Shown here piece by piece: positions 5,679-12,842 of a stretch of DNA of 12,842 nucleotides (positions are counted from its first letter, which is position 1; every line of letters begins with the position of its first letter). The position numbers were made by a program, and so were the translations under genes. The notes below the pieces were generated by a model. It saw nothing but the letters and a program-made list of their open reading frames with translations, searched no databases and was not told where the DNA came from. This DNA is from an uncultured Eubacteriales bacterium. Lineage in GTDB: Bacteria; Bacillota; Clostridia; Christensenellales; CAG-917. The stretch lies in NCBI GenBank assembly GCA_900550855.1, contig URTQ01000024.1:1-12842 (forward strand), written 5' to 3'.

Positions 5679-7111
5679 CTTTGCACCCCCTTTACTCTGC
5701 ACACGGCGATTTGAGAATCCTCACCGCCGCCTTTTCTTACCTTGTCGAGAGGAATATTAAGTTCTCTCGATATGATTTCCATAACTCTCGGACCGCAGAA
5801 GCCGCCTTGACATCTGCCCATACCCGCTCTCGTGCGGCGTTTGACGGCGTCCACCGTGTACGCTTGAAGCGGCGAATGAATTGCTTCAACGATTTCCGCT
5901 TCCGTAACCTTTTCGCAACGGCAAACGATTCTGCCCCACGCTTCGTCGCTCTTTATGAGCGAATTGAGTTCGTCCTCGCCAAGTTCGAGTAATCTCTTAT
6001 GCTTGGGCATAACGGTGATATACTCGTCTTTGAGCGGCGCATTCGACATATTTGCGATTTGCTCGTCTATATACTCTGCAATGGCAGGCGCGGAAGTAAG
6101 TCCGGGCGAGCAAATGCCTATTGCCATAACGAAGTTCTTTTTGAGTTTGGACTCGCCTATTACGAAGTCGTGACCTATTATGGTGCGAAGTCCCGAATAC
6201 ACTCTTATGCACTTATTGAACGCAGGGCAATTATACGAGAGCGGAACGCTACGTCTTAACTGGTCGAGAGAATCGAGCGAGGAAGCCGTATCGTCGTCGT
6301 CCGTCGTGTCGATTGCGGTCGGACCGTATATAACGTTTCCGTCAGCCGTCGGCGCAACGAGTACGCCTTTGCCGAGTGCTGTGGGAAGTTGGAAGATGAC
6401 GGTGTTTACGTTCTTTCTTTCCGTGTTGTCGAGAACGAAATAATCGCCGCGTCTGTAAGTCGTTTCGTAATGTTCTGCGCCTACAAGGTCGTTAATGTGC
6501 GCGCCGTGTGCGCCTGCGCAGTTGACGACGTATTTTGCGGCGTATTCGCCGTCGTTCGTCTTTACGATATACTCGCCGTCCTTATTCTCTATTGCGACAA
6601 CTTCTTTTTCGAGCAAGATTTGCGCGCCGTTGAGAATCGCTCTGTCGGCGTACGCTATGCAAAGTTGATAAGGCGAAACGATACCCGCGCTCGGCGCATA
6701 GAGCGAATACTCTATATCGTCCGAGACATGCGGTTCGAAAGCGAGAGTCTGTTCCCTATCCCAAACCTCAACCGAAACGCCGTTGGCTTTTGCCTTTTGT
6801 TCGAGTTTCAAAATGCCGTCGTGTTGCTCTTTGGTGGCAACCACGATAGAGCCGCATTTGAGGCACGGAACGTCGAGTTCTTGTGCGTCGCGCCATACGA
6901 GCGCGTTTCCTTTGACATTAAAGAGAGCCTTTAACGTATTCGGGTCGCAGTCATAACCTGCGTGCACGATTCCGCTGTTGGCTCTTGTTGAAAACGAGGC
7001 GACGTCGTCCTGCTTTTCCAAAAGCAAAACTTTGAGATTGCGGCGTGCGAGTCTGTCAAGCACCGCGCAACCTATTATACCGCCGCCGATGACGATACAA
7101 TCGTATTTCAT
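5675..7111 (-). CDS. GlpA/LhgO-like FAD-dependent oxidoreductase with BFD-type [2Fe-2S] domain
   Basis: This 478-residue enzyme has an N-terminal DAO-fold flavoprotein domain with the dinucleotide motif GGGIIG (9-14) and the NSGIVHAGYD block (46-55), as in glycerol-3-phosphate dehydrogenase GlpA and L-2-hydroxyglutarate oxidase LhgO. A second FAD contact region is at 196-200 (NCAG). The C-terminal domain (about 390-457) carries C397-x-C399 and C434-x4-C439, the four-cysteine pattern of bacterioferritin-associated ferredoxin-like [2Fe-2S] domains, as in GlpA. It likely oxidises a small 2-hydroxy acid or glycerol-3-phosphate and sends electrons to the partner flavoprotein. The substrate cannot be fixed by eye, and no glpK or glpF is nearby, so no gene symbol is given. 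An AGGG site 10 nt before the ATG supports the start. Its TGA overlaps the next start. Confidence 0.88.
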   Translation of the reverse strand: MKYDCIVIGGGIIGCAVLDRLARRNLKVLLLEKQDDVASFSTRANSGIVHAGYDCDPNTLKALFNVKGNALVWRDAQELDVPCLKCGSIVVATKEQHDGILKLEQKAKANGVSVEVWDREQTLAFEPHVSDDIEYSLYAPSAGIVSPYQLCIAYADRAILNGAQILLEKEVVAIENKDGEYIVKTNDGEYAAKYVVNCAGAHGAHINDLVGAEHYETTYRRGDYFVLDNTERKNVNTVIFQLPTALGKGVLVAPTADGNVIYGPTAIDTTDDDDTASSLDSLDQLRRSVPLSYNCPAFNKCIRVYSGLRTIIGHDFVIGESKLKKNFVMAIGICSPGLTSAPAIAEYIDEQIANMSNAPLKDEYITVMPKHKRLLELGEDELNSLIKSDEAWGRIVCRCEKVTEAEIVEAIHSPLQAYTVDAVKRRTRAGMGRCQGGFCGPRVMEIISRELNIPLDKVRKGGGEDSQIAVCRVKGVQR

Positions 7112-7126
7112 ATTCTATTCACCCTG

Positions 7127-7140
7127 TTGCCCGAAGGCAA
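7127..7140 (-). other. Intercistronic C(UUCG)G tetraloop hairpin
   Basis: In the minus-strand transcript this reads UUGCC-UUCG-GGCAA, a 5-bp stem closed by C-G around a UUCG loop, which is an exceptionally stable RNA tetraloop. It sits between the pyrophosphatase stop and the Shine-Dalgarno site of the GlpA-like gene. No T-run follows, so it is not a terminator. It may set a 3' end or mark a processing boundary between the two cistrons (inference). Confidence 0.5.
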
Positions 7141-7145
7141 AAACG

Positions 7146-7679
7146 TTATTTTACGTTGAATTTCTTTTTGTAAGATTCGAGATTGTCCTTGATGATAAGT
7201 TCCGCAAACTCTCTGTTTTTGACTTGGAAAACGGTGGTTTGCTTGCCTTCGAGTTGTTTGTATACTCTGAAAAAGTGCGACATTTCTTCCATAATGTGCG
7301 CAGGCAGTTCCTCGATTTCCTTGTATGTGTTCCAAGTTGGGTCTTTGAACGGAATCGCGATGATTTTGTAGTCCATCTCGCCGCTGTCTTGCATCATCAT
7401 TACGCCGATGGGATAGCATCTTACGAGCGCAAGAGGCACGATAGGCTCGGAACAAAGCACGAGTACGTCGAGCGGGTCGTTGTCCTCGCTGTATGTGCGA
7501 GGAATAAAACCGTAGTTTGCGGGATAGTGCGTGGACGTATACAAAACTCTGTCCAGAATCAGCGAACCCGTCGCTTTGTCGAGTTCGTATTTATTTTTGC
7601 TGCCTTTCGAGATTTCTATGCAAGCAAGGAAGTCCGTGGGTGTGATGCGTTGAGGGTCAACGTCGTGCCAAATGCTCAT
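7146..7679 (-). CDS. ppa: Family I soluble inorganic pyrophosphatase
   Basis: This enzyme hydrolyses pyrophosphate to two phosphates in the cytosol, pulling biosynthetic reactions forward. At 177 residues it has the normal bacterial length. Active-site residues known from the E. coli enzyme are all recognisable: E22, K30, E32, R44, Y52, Y56, the signature DNDPLD (66-71) with D66, D68 and D71, then D98, D103, K105, Y140 and K141. The ATG at 7679 follows GAGGTGG (7684-7690) at good spacing; an in-frame start 45 nt upstream would lie between promoter and ribosome-binding site, so it is rejected. It is the first gene after a near-consensus promoter and lies 34 bp before the GlpA-like gene, so co-transcription with the flavoprotein module is likely. 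Many clostridia use family II or membrane pyrophosphatases instead; this is clearly family I. Confidence 0.96.
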   Translation of the reverse strand: MSIWHDVDPQRITPTDFLACIEISKGSKNKYELDKATGSLILDRVLYTSTHYPANYGFIPRTYSEDNDPLDVLVLCSEPIVPLALVRCYPIGVMMMQDSGEMDYKIIAIPFKDPTWNTYKEIEELPAHIMEEMSHFFRVYKQLEGKQTTVFQVKNREFAELIIKDNLESYKKKFNVK

Positions 7680-7709
7680 TTTGCCACCTCTGTGATTTTT
7701 ATACAAATT

Positions 7710-7738
7710 ATTATAATAATTCACGTTAAAAAAGTCAA
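7710..7738 (-). promoter_or_regulatory. Near-consensus sigma-A promoter of the pyrophosphatase operon
   Basis: On the minus strand, TTGACT (7733-7738), a 17-bp spacer and TATAAT (7710-7715) match the sigma-A consensus at 11 of 12 positions. The predicted start is near 7703, giving a leader of about 24 nt containing the strong ribosome-binding site. High constitutive expression is expected. Confidence 0.85.
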
Positions 7739-7753
7739 TACGACATACTTAAC

Positions 7754-7765
7754 AAACGTACGTTT
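7754..7765. promoter_or_regulatory. 12-bp perfect palindrome in the divergent intergenic region
   Basis: AAACGTACGTTT is an exact palindrome located 15 bp upstream of the -35 box of the pyrophosphatase promoter. It could be a regulator's binding site; as RNA it would only form a tiny hairpin. No second copy was seen in the region. Confidence 0.3.
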
Positions 7766-7850
7766 TTTTACAAATCTCGACGAAATGCGGCAATATTCGT
7801 AGAAATCCGCTTTTTCGCGCGTTAAGAACGGGTTATATGCGTCCGCTCGC

Positions 7851-7879
7851 TTGCGATTGAACTTAAACTATGCTAAAAT
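7851..7879 (+). promoter_or_regulatory. Extended -10 promoter of the ABC exporter operon
   Basis: TTGCGA (7851-7856), a 17-bp spacer and TAAAAT (7874-7879) preceded by TG at 7871-7872 form a plausible extended -10 sigma-A promoter. The start is predicted near 7886, about 30 nt before the first ABC gene. Confidence 0.6.
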
Positions 7880-7915
7880 CTGTTATCAAATCAAAATAAG
7901 GCAATAATTAAGAAA

Positions 7916-9655
7916 ATGCTCAAACTTCTCAAATACCTAAAAGGTTACAGGCTCAAAACGGTGTTCGGTCCGCTTTTCAAACTCATAGAAGCGGTGTTCG
8001 AACTCTTTACGCCCGTCGTGGTCGCGTGGATTATCGACAACGCCATTCCTATGGGCAAAAACGGCGATTTTTCGGGCTTGATTTACGGCGGATTGATTAT
8101 ACTATCGCTCGGCGTGTTCGGGCTTGCGTTCTCGCTTACGGCGCAGTTTTTCGCCTCTCGCGCTTCCCTCGGATTCGGAACGAATCTTCGCAGAGACCTC
8201 TACTCGCACATAAACACGTTTTCCTATTCCGAACTCGACAAGTTTTCCACAACGTCGCTCATAACTCGTCTTACGTCCGACGTGAATCAGGCGCAACAAG
8301 CGGTCGCTATGTTCATTCGCCTCGTGCTTCGCGCGCCGTTCATCGCTGTGGGCGCAATCGTCATGGCAATGCTCATCGACCTCAAACTCTCTTTGATTTT
8401 CGTGGCGGCGGCTTTGGTGATTGCCATTCTTCTTGCAATCATTATGCTCACGACTATGCCGAAGTACAAGGACGTGCAGTCAAAACTCGACGACGTGTCG
8501 AGACTCACAAAAGAAAACCTTTCGGGCGCGAGAGTCGTAAGAGCCTTCGGCGCGGAAGAAAGAGAAAAACGCATATTCGACAACGCGGCGCAATCCCTTT
8601 CGCAAACCTCTATAAAGGTTAGCGCGGTGAGCGCGCTTCTCAATCCTCTCACCTATTCCGTGCTTAACCTTGCCGTCATCGCGATTTTATATTTCGGCGG
8701 CAAAAACGTGTATATGGGCAACCTCACGCAAGGCGAGATTATCGCGCTCGTCAACTACATGACTCAAATCCTCAACGCGCTCATAGTGTTTGCGAATCTG
8801 CTCGTGACTTTCACGAAGGCTTCGGCTTCGGCGGCGAGAATTAACGAGGTGTTCGACGTCACGTCCTCGATGCAGGAAGGAAGCGGCGCGATTATGGACC
8901 AATCCGCACCCGCAATCGAGATGAACGACGTTTCGTTTGCATACGCTCAAAACGGCGAACCGTTCCTCAAAAACGTGAATCTAACCGTGCAAAAAGGCGA
9001 CAGCGTGGGAATTTTGGGCGGCACGGGCAGCGGCAAAACCACCCTCGTTTCGCTTATGTCGAGGCTGTACGACGCAACGTCGGGCGAGGTGAAAATCTAC
9101 GGCGAAAACGTCAAAAATTACACTAACGCGCAACTTCGTCAAATCTTCGGCGTTGCGCCGCAAAAGGCGGTTTTGTTCGAAGGCAGTGTCAAGGACAACT
9201 TGCTTTGGGCAAACGAAAACGCAACCGACGAGGATATAAAAAACGCCCTCGAAACGTCGCAATCCGCCGAGTTCGTAAACGCTTTGAAAGAGGGTTTGGA
9301 CACGCAGATTTCGCAAGGCGGAAAGAATCTTTCGGGCGGTCAACGTCAACGTCTTACGATTGCGAGAGCGTTGGTATCCAATCCCGATATTCTCATTTTG
9401 GACGACTCGTCGTCCGCTCTCGACTTTGCAACCGACGCAAAACTTCGCAAGGCGTTGTCGCACTTACGCCTCGAAAAAGGACTTACGACGGTGGTCGTTT
9501 CCCAGCGCGCCACGAGCATTAAATACTGCGACGTTATCGTCGTGCTCGACGAGGGCAAAATCGTGGGAATCGGCACTCACGACGAACTTATCAAATCCTG
9601 CGACGTATATAAAGAAATATGTCTTTCGCAAAACAAGGGGGAAGAAAACAAATGA
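7916..9655 (+). CDS. ABC exporter half-transporter, degenerate-site subunit (TM287/BmrC-like)
   Basis: This 579-residue protein has an N-terminal six-helix exporter membrane domain (about 15-310) and a C-terminal ATPase domain (about 333-570). Motifs: Walker A GGTGSGKTT (368-376), Q-loop Q416, signature LSGGQ (472-476), Walker B ILILDD (492-497). The catalytic glutamate after Walker B is Asp (D497) and the switch histidine is Gln (Q530). These are the two replacements known from the degenerate-site subunit of heterodimeric exporters such as TM287/288, so it needs a partner, which is the next gene. The signature it donates is consensus, as expected for the active site formed with the partner. 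The substrate is unknown; relatives export drugs, lipids or peptides. The start fits the family (MLKLLKYLKGY), but the only Shine-Dalgarno-like AAGG is 14 nt away, so translation may be modest. Confidence 0.95.
   Translation: MLKLLKYLKGYRLKTVFGPLFKLIEAVFELFTPVVVAWIIDNAIPMGKNGDFSGLIYGGLIILSLGVFGLAFSLTAQFFASRASLGFGTNLRRDLYSHINTFSYSELDKFSTTSLITRLTSDVNQAQQAVAMFIRLVLRAPFIAVGAIVMAMLIDLKLSLIFVAAALVIAILLAIIMLTTMPKYKDVQSKLDDVSRLTKENLSGARVVRAFGAEEREKRIFDNAAQSLSQTSIKVSAVSALLNPLTYSVLNLAVIAILYFGGKNVYMGNLTQGEIIALVNYMTQILNALIVFANLLVTFTKASASAARINEVFDVTSSMQEGSGAIMDQSAPAIEMNDVSFAYAQNGEPFLKNVNLTVQKGDSVGILGGTGSGKTTLVSLMSRLYDATSGEVKIYGENVKNYTNAQLRQIFGVAPQKAVLFEGSVKDNLLWANENATDEDIKNALETSQSAEFVNALKEGLDTQISQGGKNLSGGQRQRLTIARALVSNPDILILDDSSSALDFATDAKLRKALSHLRLEKGLTTVVVSQRATSIKYCDVIVVLDEGKIVGIGTHDELIKSCDVYKEICLSQNKGEENK
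9635..9641 (+). promoter_or_regulatory. Shine-Dalgarno that decides the start of the second ABC gene
   Basis: AAGGGGG lies inside the end of the first ABC gene, 10 nt before the ATG at 9652. It supports that start over the in-frame ATG at 9619, which lacks such a site. Confidence 0.75.
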
Positions 9656-11442
9656 AAAAGACTTCCTCGAATACCGTGCAAAAAAACAAAACCGACTTTG
9701 CGGCAATCAAAAAGTTGCTTAAATACGCGCGCCCGTACGTGCCTGTCATTATACTTGCGCTCGTGCTTTCCGCGCTTCAAATCGCCGCCACCCTGCTCGC
9801 GCCCGTAGTAATCGGCAAAACGGTTGACTACATTATAGGCGAAAACAACGTTGACTTCGGCGTAATCCTCAAAAACGCGGGGATTTTGGCAGGTCTTATC
9901 GCTTGCGTGTTCGTGTTTCAATACCTTGCGTCGCTGTGCATAAACTTCGCTTCTTTCCGCACTATCCGCGACCTTCGTTCCAGCGCGTACGCAAAACTCA
10001 ACGACGTGCCGCTTTCCTACGTCGATTCAAACTCGCACGGCGACCTTATGTCGAGAGTGGGCAACGACGTAGACCAAATTTCAGACGGACTCATACAAGG
10101 CTTTTCGCAACTTTTCAACGGAATCGTGACCATTATCGGCACGCTCGCGTTTATGCTTTGGTACAACTGGCTCATTGCGCTCGTGGTGGTATGCCTCACC
10201 CCTCTGTCGCTGTTCGTTGCGTACTTCATCGCAAAAGGCTGTCACAATATGTTCGCTATGCAGGCTAAAAAGCGCGGCGAACTTTCGGGACTCGTCACCG
10301 AAATGCTTTCGAATCAACGCGTCGTTAAACTGTTCGGCTACGAAAAGCGCGCAGAGGACAGATTTGCAACCATCAACGGCGATTTGAAAGTTTGGGGACA
10401 AAACGCGGCGTTCTACTCTGCAATGGTCAATCCTTGCACGCGATTCGTCAACAACGTCATATACGTCGTCGTGTGCGTTTTGGGCGTGTATTTGGTGATA
10501 AAAGGCGGCGTAGTGCCGGGAATCGGCGCACTTTCCGTCGGCGCGCTTTCGTGCGTGCTTTCCTACGCTACGCAGTATACCAAGCCGTTCAACGAAATCA
10601 CGGGCGTAGTGACCGAACTGCAAGGCGCAACCGCCGCGGCAAGCAGAGTTTTCGACCTCTTGGAAGCGCAAAATCAATCTTCCGACGAGGGATTCGAGGA
10701 CTTGACCGACGCGCACGGAAACATAAACATCGACAACGTATACTTCTCTTACGTTCAGGACAAGCCACTCATTCAAGGCTTTTCTCTCAACGTTAAGAGC
10801 GGACAACGCGTGGCTATCGTCGGACCTACGGGCTGCGGCAAAACCACACTCATAAACCTTCTTATGCGCTTCTACGACCCCGATAGCGGCAAAATCGAAG
10901 TCGAGGGCAAGGATATCACCGAAGTGACGAGAAAATCGCTCAGATTGAGTTACGGTATGGTGCTGCAAGACACTTGGCTCAAAAAAGGCACGGTGAGAGA
11001 GAACATTGCCTACGGCAATCCGTCCGCAACCGACGAGGAAATCATAGAAGCGGCAAAAGCGGCGCATATCCACAACTTCGTCACTCACCTCGAAAACGGC
11101 TACGACACCGTTCTCGACGACGACGGCAGCAATATCTCGCAAGGTCAGAAACAACTTCTCTGCATCGCAAGAGTTATGCTCACTCATCCGCCTATGCTCA
11201 TTCTCGACGAAGCGACGAGTTCAATCGACACCCGCACCGAAATCAAGATTCAGCAAGCGTTTGAAAAACTTATGCAAAACAAGACGTCCTTTATCGTTGC
11301 GCACCGCCTTTCCACAATCAAGAACGCCGACGTCATCCTCGTTATGAACAAGGGCAACGTCATCGAAAAAGGCACGCACGACGAACTGCTCGAAAAAGGC
11401 GGATTCTACGCGAATCTCTACAACTCGCAATTCGAGCATTGA
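9652..11442 (+). CDS. ABC exporter half-transporter, catalytic-site subunit (TM288/BmrD-like)
   Basis: This 596-residue partner of the preceding protein has a membrane domain (about 25-335) with six predicted helices and an ATPase domain (about 356-590). Walker A is GPTGCGKTT (391-399), Q-loop Q439, Walker B ends in LILDE with catalytic E520, and the switch histidine is H551, so its own ATP site is intact. Its signature motif is ISQGQ (495-499) instead of LSGGQ; the altered signature faces the degenerate site of the partner, matching the arrangement seen in TM287/288-type heterodimers. The gene is translationally coupled to the first by ATGA (9652-9655), consistent with a 1:1 complex in the cytoplasmic membrane. 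The N-terminal tail of about 20 polar residues is ordinary for this subunit. A substrate cannot be inferred; no regulator gene is adjacent. Confidence 0.95.
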   Translation: MKKTSSNTVQKNKTDFAAIKKLLKYARPYVPVIILALVLSALQIAATLLAPVVIGKTVDYIIGENNVDFGVILKNAGILAGLIACVFVFQYLASLCINFASFRTIRDLRSSAYAKLNDVPLSYVDSNSHGDLMSRVGNDVDQISDGLIQGFSQLFNGIVTIIGTLAFMLWYNWLIALVVVCLTPLSLFVAYFIAKGCHNMFAMQAKKRGELSGLVTEMLSNQRVVKLFGYEKRAEDRFATINGDLKVWGQNAAFYSAMVNPCTRFVNNVIYVVVCVLGVYLVIKGGVVPGIGALSVGALSCVLSYATQYTKPFNEITGVVTELQGATAAASRVFDLLEAQNQSSDEGFEDLTDAHGNINIDNVYFSYVQDKPLIQGFSLNVKSGQRVAIVGPTGCGKTTLINLLMRFYDPDSGKIEVEGKDITEVTRKSLRLSYGMVLQDTWLKKGTVRENIAYGNPSATDEEIIEAAKAAHIHNFVTHLENGYDTVLDDDGSNISQGQKQLLCIARVMLTHPPMLILDEATSSIDTRTEIKIQQAFEKLMQNKTSFIVAHRLSTIKNADVILVMNKGNVIEKGTHDELLEKGGFYANLYNSQFEH

Positions 11443-11481
11443 AAACGTCAAAAAACGTAAAGCAACAAAACGACGTAAAGC

Positions 11482-11516
11482 AAATGCGACGGAAATTCCG
11501 TCGCATTTTTCTTTTA
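11482..11516 (+). terminator. Rho-independent terminator of the ABC exporter operon
   Basis: A long perfect stem (AAATGCGACGG at 11482-11492 with CCGTCGCATTT at 11498-11508) has an AAATT loop and is followed by a T-rich run (to 11515). It lies about 40 bp after the second ABC stop. The reverse strand has only broken T-runs, so it is a weak terminator for the convergent esterase gene. Confidence 0.9.
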
Positions 11517-11612
11517 TTACCTTTCGGGATATTTACTTTTTGATATTTGTTTTTTGGTTTGATACTCGATACTGCTTTTAGTTTTTAATATCGGCTTTTT
11601 ACACTCGAACGA

Positions 11613-12830
11613 TTATTCGAAGACCAAAATATCTTTCTTTGAAGAATATGTGTTCCACTTCTCTTTTCCGCTTATATTCGGGTTTTGAGTTCGAGCGAAG
11701 TTTGCCATTCTGTCCACGATTTCGTTTGACAAATCGTAATCCGCTTTTTCAAACGGGCGCAATGACTTTCCGAGCGAGCCGAGAACGTACCAAAGGTCGC
11801 AGGAATGGAACGACGCGTTGTCGGGCGGCAAAAGGCGTTCGAGCGAAAAGACGTAACAAGGCGCGTTCTTTCTCTGTTGTCCTCTTGCAAACGCTCTCGC
11901 CATATGGTTGAGGATAGGCGGAAGCAAATCCTTTTTGACCGTGCCGAACACTATGGGAACGTCGGTGTCGTAACGCTTGTCTTTGACGAGTTCGCCGTCA
12001 ATGACGGGTTTTGTGCAAAGAGCCTTGCCGAGCGGATATTTGGTTTTCCACGTCGTCCACACGGTCTTCGTATCGAGAGTTTTGAACTCGTCGAAATCCT
12101 TTGCGCCGCTCGCTTTTATAAGTTTCGTCCAGTATCTTGCGTTGGGTTTTGAAATCGGCAACATCGCGCCGCGTTTTCCACCGCCCGAAAGCATAACCGC
12201 GCCCTTAATCTTGCCTTTGAGCATATCCGAGCATATGAGCGTCTGTATGCTCATTGCGCCGGCGCTCTGCCCCATAAGCGTGATATTGTCGGGGTCGCCG
12301 CCGAAAGCGGAAATATTGTTTCTCACCCACTCTATCGCAGTGTACTGGTCGAGCAAGCCGAGATTGCCTTTGACGTGCGTTTTGTCGGCGTAAAAGCCGA
12401 AAACGTTGAGGCGATAGTTTATCGCGACGAACACAACGCCGCGCTTTGCGTACGTCGAGCCGTCGAATTGCATTTCGTTTATGCTTCCGCCAGTGAAACT
12501 TCCGCCGTGAATGAACACGATGACGGGGCATTTGTCGACGGTCTTGGGTTGATAAACGTCCAAAATCAAGCAATCTTCGCTATATGTGAAAGATTTTCCT
12601 TTGCGAAATTCCTGATAATAGAATCTGTGTTCTTCGTTCCAGTACGCGCGCATTTGCGGACAGCATACGCCTTGCTCGACTGCGTTTTGATCGCCGTCGT
12701 ACTTTGTGACGAGCACGGGTTTTTCAAAACGCTTTGCGGTCGCGTATCTCACGCCGCGGAATCTTGCGCCGTAGTCTGTGACTTCGCCTATGACGTTTCC
12801 GCAAGTCGTAGCGACGGTTTTAGTTTCCAC
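11613..12830 (-). CDS. Type-B carboxylesterase/lipase family alpha/beta hydrolase
   Basis: This 405-residue enzyme of the type-B carboxylesterase family hydrolyses carboxylic esters; the natural substrate is unknown. Visible features are the family block SEDCLILDVYQP (84-95), oxyanion-hole HGG (108-110), nucleophile S189 in GQSAG (187-191), and catalytic H342 in a FHSCDLWYVLG block (341-351). The position aligned with the catalytic acid, five residues after the conserved Gly in the PIVFG block, is Asp (D301) where the family usually has Glu. The protein is shorter than the usual 480-550 residues, with a compressed segment between S189 and D301. No signal peptide is present, so it is probably cytosolic. 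The start is GTG, supported by AGGGGG (12837-12842) 6 nt upstream at the very edge of the window. No clear terminator follows it: 11517-11612 is AT-rich without a convincing stem. Confidence 0.9.
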   Translation of the reverse strand: METKTVATTCGNVIGEVTDYGARFRGVRYATAKRFEKPVLVTKYDGDQNAVEQGVCCPQMRAYWNEEHRFYYQEFRKGKSFTYSEDCLILDVYQPKTVDKCPVIVFIHGGSFTGGSINEMQFDGSTYAKRGVVFVAINYRLNVFGFYADKTHVKGNLGLLDQYTAIEWVRNNISAFGGDPDNITLMGQSAGAMSIQTLICSDMLKGKIKGAVMLSGGGKRGAMLPISKPNARYWTKLIKASGAKDFDEFKTLDTKTVWTTWKTKYPLGKALCTKPVIDGELVKDKRYDTDVPIVFGTVKKDLLPPILNHMARAFARGQQRKNAPCYVFSLERLLPPDNASFHSCDLWYVLGSLGKSLRPFEKADYDLSNEIVDRMANFARTQNPNISGKEKWNTYSSKKDILVFE

Positions 12831-12836
12831 TTACGA

Positions 12837-12842
12837 CCCCCT
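12837..12842 (-). promoter_or_regulatory. Shine-Dalgarno fixing the GTG start of the esterase
   Basis: AGGGGG on the minus strand, 6 nt before the GTG at 12830, shows the gene is complete within the window although its promoter is not. Confidence 0.75.

Noticed and set aside
6978..7802. A 274-codon open frame on the plus strand
   Set aside because: It is antisense to the pyrophosphatase and the start of the GlpA-like gene, and crosses the strong pyrophosphatase promoter. It resembles no known protein.
10081..11187. A 368-codon open frame on the minus strand
   Set aside because: It lies wholly inside the second ABC gene, whose motifs are unambiguous; its protein has no recognisable family and reflects codon bias on the opposite strand.
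11455..11483. Direct repeat ACGTAAAGCAA at 11455-11465 and 11473-11483
   Set aside because: Two 11-bp copies in an A-rich spacer just before a terminator; too short and too few to call a CRISPR-like array or attachment site.
1..12842. Defence island, prophage, integron, CRISPR or toxin-antitoxin system
   Set aside because: All long coding regions are explained by metabolic, transport or envelope-type families; no nuclease, transposase, recombinase, reverse transcriptase or small paired genes were seen on either strand.

Overview
The window looks like a chromosomal segment from an anaerobic, low-to-mid GC Firmicute, most likely an uncultured Clostridia-type gut organism. The reasons are strong purine-rich Shine-Dalgarno sites (AGGGGG, GAGGTGG), a clostridial LUD protein, a GlpA-like/NAD-dependent/DUF1667 redox operon typical of anaerobes, and consensus sigma-A promoters. 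This assignment is inference; no rRNA or marker phylogeny is available here. I see no tRNA, rRNA, CRISPR array, transposase, integrase or phage gene.

Layout: ten genes are supported. Positions 71-7679 are entirely on the minus strand. Read in the direction of transcription they are: a family I inorganic pyrophosphatase (7146-7679) from a near-consensus promoter, then a three-gene flavoprotein module (GlpA-like FAD oxidoreductase with a BFD [2Fe-2S] domain, an FAD/NAD(P) oxidoreductase, and a small DUF1667 Cys protein) joined by two ATGA stop/start overlaps and ended by a hairpin terminator at 4051-4095. Next come a ComEC-type membrane channel without the usual C-terminal hydrolase domain (2425-3972), a 347-bp gene-free stretch with helically phased A-tracts, a membrane-anchored protein with a Glu/Pro-rich stalk and tandem YegP (DUF1508) modules (798-2048), and a LUD-domain protein (71-679).

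A divergent intergenic region (7680-7915) separates this block from a plus-strand pair of ABC exporter half-transporters (7916-11442), also joined by an ATGA overlap and ended by a strong terminator at 11482-11516. Their motifs show a classic asymmetric heterodimer with one consensus and one degenerate ATP site. The right edge holds a minus-strand type-B carboxylesterase (11613-12830), complete with its Shine-Dalgarno site at the window boundary.

How the genes may work together: the flavoprotein module probably oxidises a small hydroxy-acid or glycerol-3-phosphate-like substrate and passes electrons through its Fe-S and NAD-linked partners. Pyrophosphatase shares its upstream promoter, with 34 bp between the genes. 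The two ABC subunits form one exporter of unknown substrate. The other genes are individually recognisable but not obviously linked. The least described items are the anchored YegP protein, with an aromatic Tyr-rich segment between stalk and YegP modules, and the curved-DNA-like element upstream of its promoter. I found no evidence of a defence or mobile system.
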